Source: Metallyticus violacea
Taxonomy: Eukaryota; Arthropoda; Insecta; Mantodea; Metallyticidae
Direction of reading: 5' to 3'
Assembly (NCBI GenBank): GCA_030762175.1
Contig: CM060831.1
Location: 4,913,001-4,977,000 of the forward strand
Length of the DNA: 64,000 nucleotides
Below are positions 60,673 through 64,000 of the stretch, piece by piece. Position 1 is the first letter of the stretch. Each line of letters opens with the position of its first letter. Position numbers and translations under genes: made by a program. The notes under the pieces were generated by a model, which made no database searches, had not been told where the DNA came from, and was given only the letters and a program-made list of their open reading frames with translations.

Positions 60673-61175
60673 GATAAATTCAATTTATTATTTTGTCATA
60701 CGCTGCGGCACTGATAAGGAAGGAAGTTACTGTTTGTAAAATTTTAAATTGTATCATTTAGCACAATAGTCATGAAGTAATTGTAAGTTTTTTTAAAAAA
60801 ATTCTTGGTATAAAATTCACTTTTTCACCATAATTTTTGAGTAAAAACTACTTTCAAATTAGGGAATTGGTCACAATCTGAGAAGGTAAATCTGGCAAAC
60901 ATGTGAGCGGTCACTTAATTCAAAACTAACATAATCTTTTCTGCAGTCACTATGTATAACAGTTACTTCTCCCTGGGTGTGCTCTTTAAAACAGTAATTA
61001 TTAAATTATTAAATATCTATGTCTTCGGGTTTGTAGATTTGTCTCGGGAATTATCTAGTGCCATGGTATCCACTTTTTATACGTATTTCTTACATCACCA
61101 AATTTACATATTATTTCCTTACGACCTGTGAGATTTGCCAAACTATTTTCGTAATTGTTCACCCCCCCCCCCTTT

Positions 61176-61442
61176 TTGGATGGTGTTTGACATCCGTTTT
61201 AACTACTGAGGCACCACAGGCGATGGACACTGATGATACAAGAGATCAAATGATAAACTGGGAAAGGATTTTTTAAAGAAGGAAACGTTCTAGGCCTAAG
61301 TTTAGGGTACCTCCCCTGCATTTTATTGCTGAGGAAAACCTGGGAAAAACCTCAGTCTGGAAGGACAGTCCTGGTGGGAATCGAACCCCAGACCTACCGC
61401 TCACGAGTTCGCGCCTTAACGACCTCGACCACTCGTGGCAGT
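61176..61442 (-). mobile_element. SINE-A copy, full length
   Basis: The minus-strand head is GCCACGAGTGGTCGAGGTC then GTTAAGGCGCGAACTCGTG, followed by GGGGTTCGATTCCC (B box). The body has CCTAAACTTAGGCCTAGAAC. The 3' end GATGTCAAACACCATCC lies beside a C run. Confidence 0.92.
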
Positions 61443-62644
61443 TGCAGTTTGCTGATGAACCATAGTTAATATGGTAATTTCTGTGTTATTATAGACCTCT
61501 GAATTTTAGGCATGAACAACTGAAGTTTCAGATACTTAAAATAGGTAGCAAAATTATTTAATTAGGCACTATTTTTTAATTTTAGGCAAGAAATGATTTA
61601 AATGGGCCACAAAATAATTAAATTAACTACTGCTTTTTTAATTGTGTCGGAAGTGATTTTTACACTATAAGCATCGCGTGTTTTTTTTTTTTTTGTTGTT
61701 TTCATAATTAGCAGTAAGATATATTATTAAGATTGTCATAAATTGTTAGGCTGTCTTTTGCCTGTTAAAATCAAGGCTGAAAATAATCTTTCCACTGACA
61801 CAGATGTTACAGGAGCAAATTTATATTTTGTTGCATTTTTCATGCCCATTTCTTATTCTTACCCCACCACCTTCCCTTACCAAAACATTTACCAACAGAC
61901 TTTTACAATATATACAAGATTTTTTCCATTACACGTTCCCACTTGTACTTTACTTTGTCACCAACTTATCCCTTAGCAGCATTAATTTTCACTTCAGCTT
62001 CTTGCACCACTGACACCTGATCCTGCAAATGGTTTACTTTGCTGTTGTTGAGGGCTAGAATGAAAAATATGTTTGTGTAAAAAGGATCTCGCTTCAATGT
62101 TGATTTGTTCAACTCTGCAGACAAAACACAGTAGGAGGCTCTTTTACCATAGCTGTAATGTCATCCAAATATTTCACTTAATATAGAGTTTGCTCTTTCT
62201 GGTGCCTCACCGTGTTAAATTAGATTGAGGAGTTTCTGAAAGGTTTTCCTTGAGGAATGCACCGCGGGATGGAGCTTTGCAGAAAGTTTTCTTCATATCT
62301 GAGATCAGGGTATTGACTTGCCGAAATTTATTCCTTACGGTTTCTGAGATCCGGTGAAAGGCACGGGCTATGTGTATATGATTAGGGTAGAATGTCTTCA
62401 GAAGAGGCTGAGATCCTATAGGAAACAGCGCCTGTGCAGAGATGAAGAACCCTACTCCCTTCAACACCACCAGCAAATAACAGCTGTAAGCTTTTGTCTA
62501 CAATGAAGACACTGAACTGGCCATTGACTTCATGGAGCTCTCTGGTTGCTACAAGATGTGGAGGGGAAGGCGTATCATCAAATTTACCAACATTATATTT
62601 GCAATATATCTGTTGAGAGCTTCCGTTGTCTCGTCGTACCAACA

Positions 62645-62671
62645 TTATATTATATTATATATATATATATA

Positions 62672-62726
<55 letters not shown>
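62645..62726. repeat. (TA)n(TG)n microsatellite
   Basis: AT-rich run followed by about 26 TG units, inside the hAT relic and between two copies of TCCGTTGTCTCGTCG. Confidence 0.95.
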
Positions 62727-62727
<1 letters not shown>

Positions 62728-62872
62728 ACCATCCGTTGTCTCGTCGACATCTACCCAGAACCAGATATCTCCTATGTCCTCCCTAATTGCAGCAAGTGTT
62801 TTCTGATACTCAAATGCAAATTTCTCTTCCTTAGTGTGGACTCAGATGGAATGGGTTTTTCGCAGTGCTTTT

Positions 62873-62942
62873 CAAAAAAAAAAAAAAAAAGAAAAAAAAA
62901 AAGAAAAAAAGAAAGAAAGAAAGAAAGAAAAGAAAAGAAATA
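62873..62942. repeat. A-rich (GAAA)n tract
   Basis: Poly-A grading into GAAA repeats, inserted between two conserved hAT blocks. Confidence 0.9.
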
Positions 62943-63162
62943 AATAAGGAATGTCTGATTTTGCAGCATATTCCATGGAATATTAGGTGTTATCAATGAC
63001 CTGCAAAGTTCTGAGCTGAAATTATCAGTTGTTGCCAAACTCCGGAAGTGTGTTTCGGTAATAAATGTCCGATTTTCTCTTGTGGGAAATCTGAAAGAAT
63101 GGATGGCTTTTGTAAGAATGAAGAATTTGAATTGATTTAATTTCTCTTGAAATTTAAGTTCG

Positions 63163-63195
63163 ATAATAATAATAATAATAATAACAATAATAATT
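63163..63195. repeat. (AAT)n microsatellite
   Basis: About ten AAT units with one C interruption. Confidence 0.9.
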
Positions 63196-63352
63196 TGTAA
63201 CTCTAAACAAGAAAAGGTTTATGATTTTTCATCTGTTAAAAATTAGTTATTGGCTTGCCTACCGTAACAAAGAAAATGTCTAATTATTTCTTATGTGTTA
63301 CGTAAACGACATAAAATCATTTTCTCGCCATACATAAGATAACTATAATCCT

Positions 63353-63397
63353 ACACACACACACACATATATATACATATATATATATATATATATT
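63353..63397. repeat. (CA)n(TA)n microsatellite
   Basis: CA units followed by interrupted TA units. Confidence 0.9.
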
Positions 63398-63879
63398 ATA
63401 TTTAACAAAAAAGTATTAAGGCCCCCACAAATATTTTTACCTGCAGTAGTGATTTTCATTTTTTGCAAATCAAAATTTGATCAATAATTTCTAAATACAA
63501 TCAAATCTAATATGGCTTGCTAATTGCTATTTACCACTTGCATCAGCAATTTCAACTGTAAAGCAAACATAGCATCACATAGCGCTACCAATTTACTGCA
63601 CACTCATTCCAATGTTATGAGAAATTTCTTTTATTCTGCGGTTCACTTGTTATTGATACGAATTGTTTGAATGTTTATTCTTCCACAGTATCATTAAACA
63701 TTATTTTTTCATTTTTTCAGTTGGTAATATTAGTTACTCGCCTATTTTCAGTTGGGCTATTAACTGAGATACTGCATATAAAATATACAACGTTTCTGTC
63801 AACCCACCAGAGAATACATTTTGTCACTTCAAAAATCGTTCAAAAATGTCTCTTGGTTTTAAAGCTACGTGTGAATTTT

Positions 63880-64000
63880 CCCTAAATGTCTTATCATTTA
63901 GATTATCTTTCTCAAAGTAGTTCCCGTTGGATGCAATGCATCTGTTCTTGGTTACTGCTAATCTTTAAAGACATGCTGGAAACCATTTTTTTTTTCAAAT
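63880..64000 (-). pseudogene. mariner C-terminal fragment (runs off right edge)
   Basis: The minus-strand frame reads NGFQHVFKD near the edge and, after a frameshift, AVTKNRCIASNGNYFEKDN. The 'F...F..W..R...CI...GNYFE' pattern is the mariner C-terminus. The remainder lies beyond the window. Confidence 0.6.

Larger units (their letters stand above)
62195..63085 (-). pseudogene. hAT (DUF659-type) transposase relic with microsatellites inside
   Basis: From high to low coordinates on the minus strand: LCRSLITPNIPWNMLQNQTF at about 63030, then a low-complexity insertion, then EKHCEKPIPSESTLRK. Next are KFAFEYQKTLAAIREDIGD and IWFWVDVDETTDG (the DETTD block), then a TG/AT microsatellite. It resumes with a second DETT copy, LVATRELHEVNGQFSVFIVD, KSLQLLFAGGVEGSRVL, and 62476-62207 HIARAFHRISETVRNKFRQV, NTLISDMKKTFCKAPSR, GAFLKENL. 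This is the order of hAT-superfamily proteins with a DUF659-like domain. Frameshifts and stops make it dead. Confidence 0.7.

Noticed and set aside
62546..62943. ORFs with VCVCV and KKERKKE runs
   Set aside because: They translate the TG and GAAA microsatellites within the minus-strand hAT relic.
1..64000. CRISPR array, operon or prokaryotic genes
   Set aside because: No regularly spaced identical repeats with unique spacers, no long ORFs; the repeat content is that of an animal genome.

Overview
This 64 kb window looks like intergenic or intronic DNA from an animal with a transposon-rich, AT-rich nuclear genome, most likely an insect or other arthropod. There are no operons, ribosome-binding sites or long ORFs. 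The dominant signal is decayed mariner (DD34D) transposases of several families, together with tRNA-derived SINEs, non-LTR reverse transcriptase fragments, hAT and PIF/Harbinger relics, and microsatellites. A cockroach-, termite- or other large-genome insect host would fit, but I cannot name the species. I find no intact host gene; the only host-exon candidate is weak (about 52.1-52.3 kb, minus).

Layout. 0-10 kb: a mariner 'family A' relic (minus), a short TIR-bounded mariner (2.2-2.9 kb), a rearranged DUF4817-type transposase relic (3.4-4.5 kb), a TIR-bounded mariner 'family B' copy (5.8-7.0 kb), an RT fragment, and three further mariner/Tc fragments. 10-20 kb: a mariner N-terminal piece, a family A copy carrying an internal inverted duplication (12.2-13.6 kb), a LINE RT C-terminal piece (14.3-14.8 kb), two more mariner pieces, and a family C mariner split by a tRNA-derived SINE (19.1-20.5 kb). 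20-30 kb: a second family B copy with a 260-codon ORF that abuts an hAT relic, then further A, C and D mariner relics and SINEs. 30-45 kb: a diverged tandem repeat of about 135 bp, SINEs including a head-to-head pair forming a roughly 290 bp inverted repeat, a large inverted repeat (37.96-38.8 versus 42.24-42.94 kb), and a foldback-like DNA element (40.57-41.62 kb).

45-64 kb: a SINE cluster (46.06-46.74 kb), a PIF/Harbinger transposase relic (47.2-47.6 kb), and a second foldback copy split by the best-preserved mariner in the window (48,529-49,854; two frameshifts, TA target duplication). From 50.4 to 61 kb the DNA is mostly featureless and AT-rich, with one short GC-rich patch at 60.5 kb. 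The end of the window holds a SINE, an hAT DUF659-type relic invaded by microsatellites, and the C-terminus of another mariner running off the edge.

Nothing here works together as a pathway. The window records layered transposition and decay. I use local labels: SINE-A (tRNA-Leu/Ser-like head), SINE-B (second tRNA-like head) and SINE-C (AGA-tailed), and mariner families A-D. I did not find a convincing new biological system. The most unusual items are the paired inverted repeats, the dispersed ~135 bp tandem repeat and the foldback element family.
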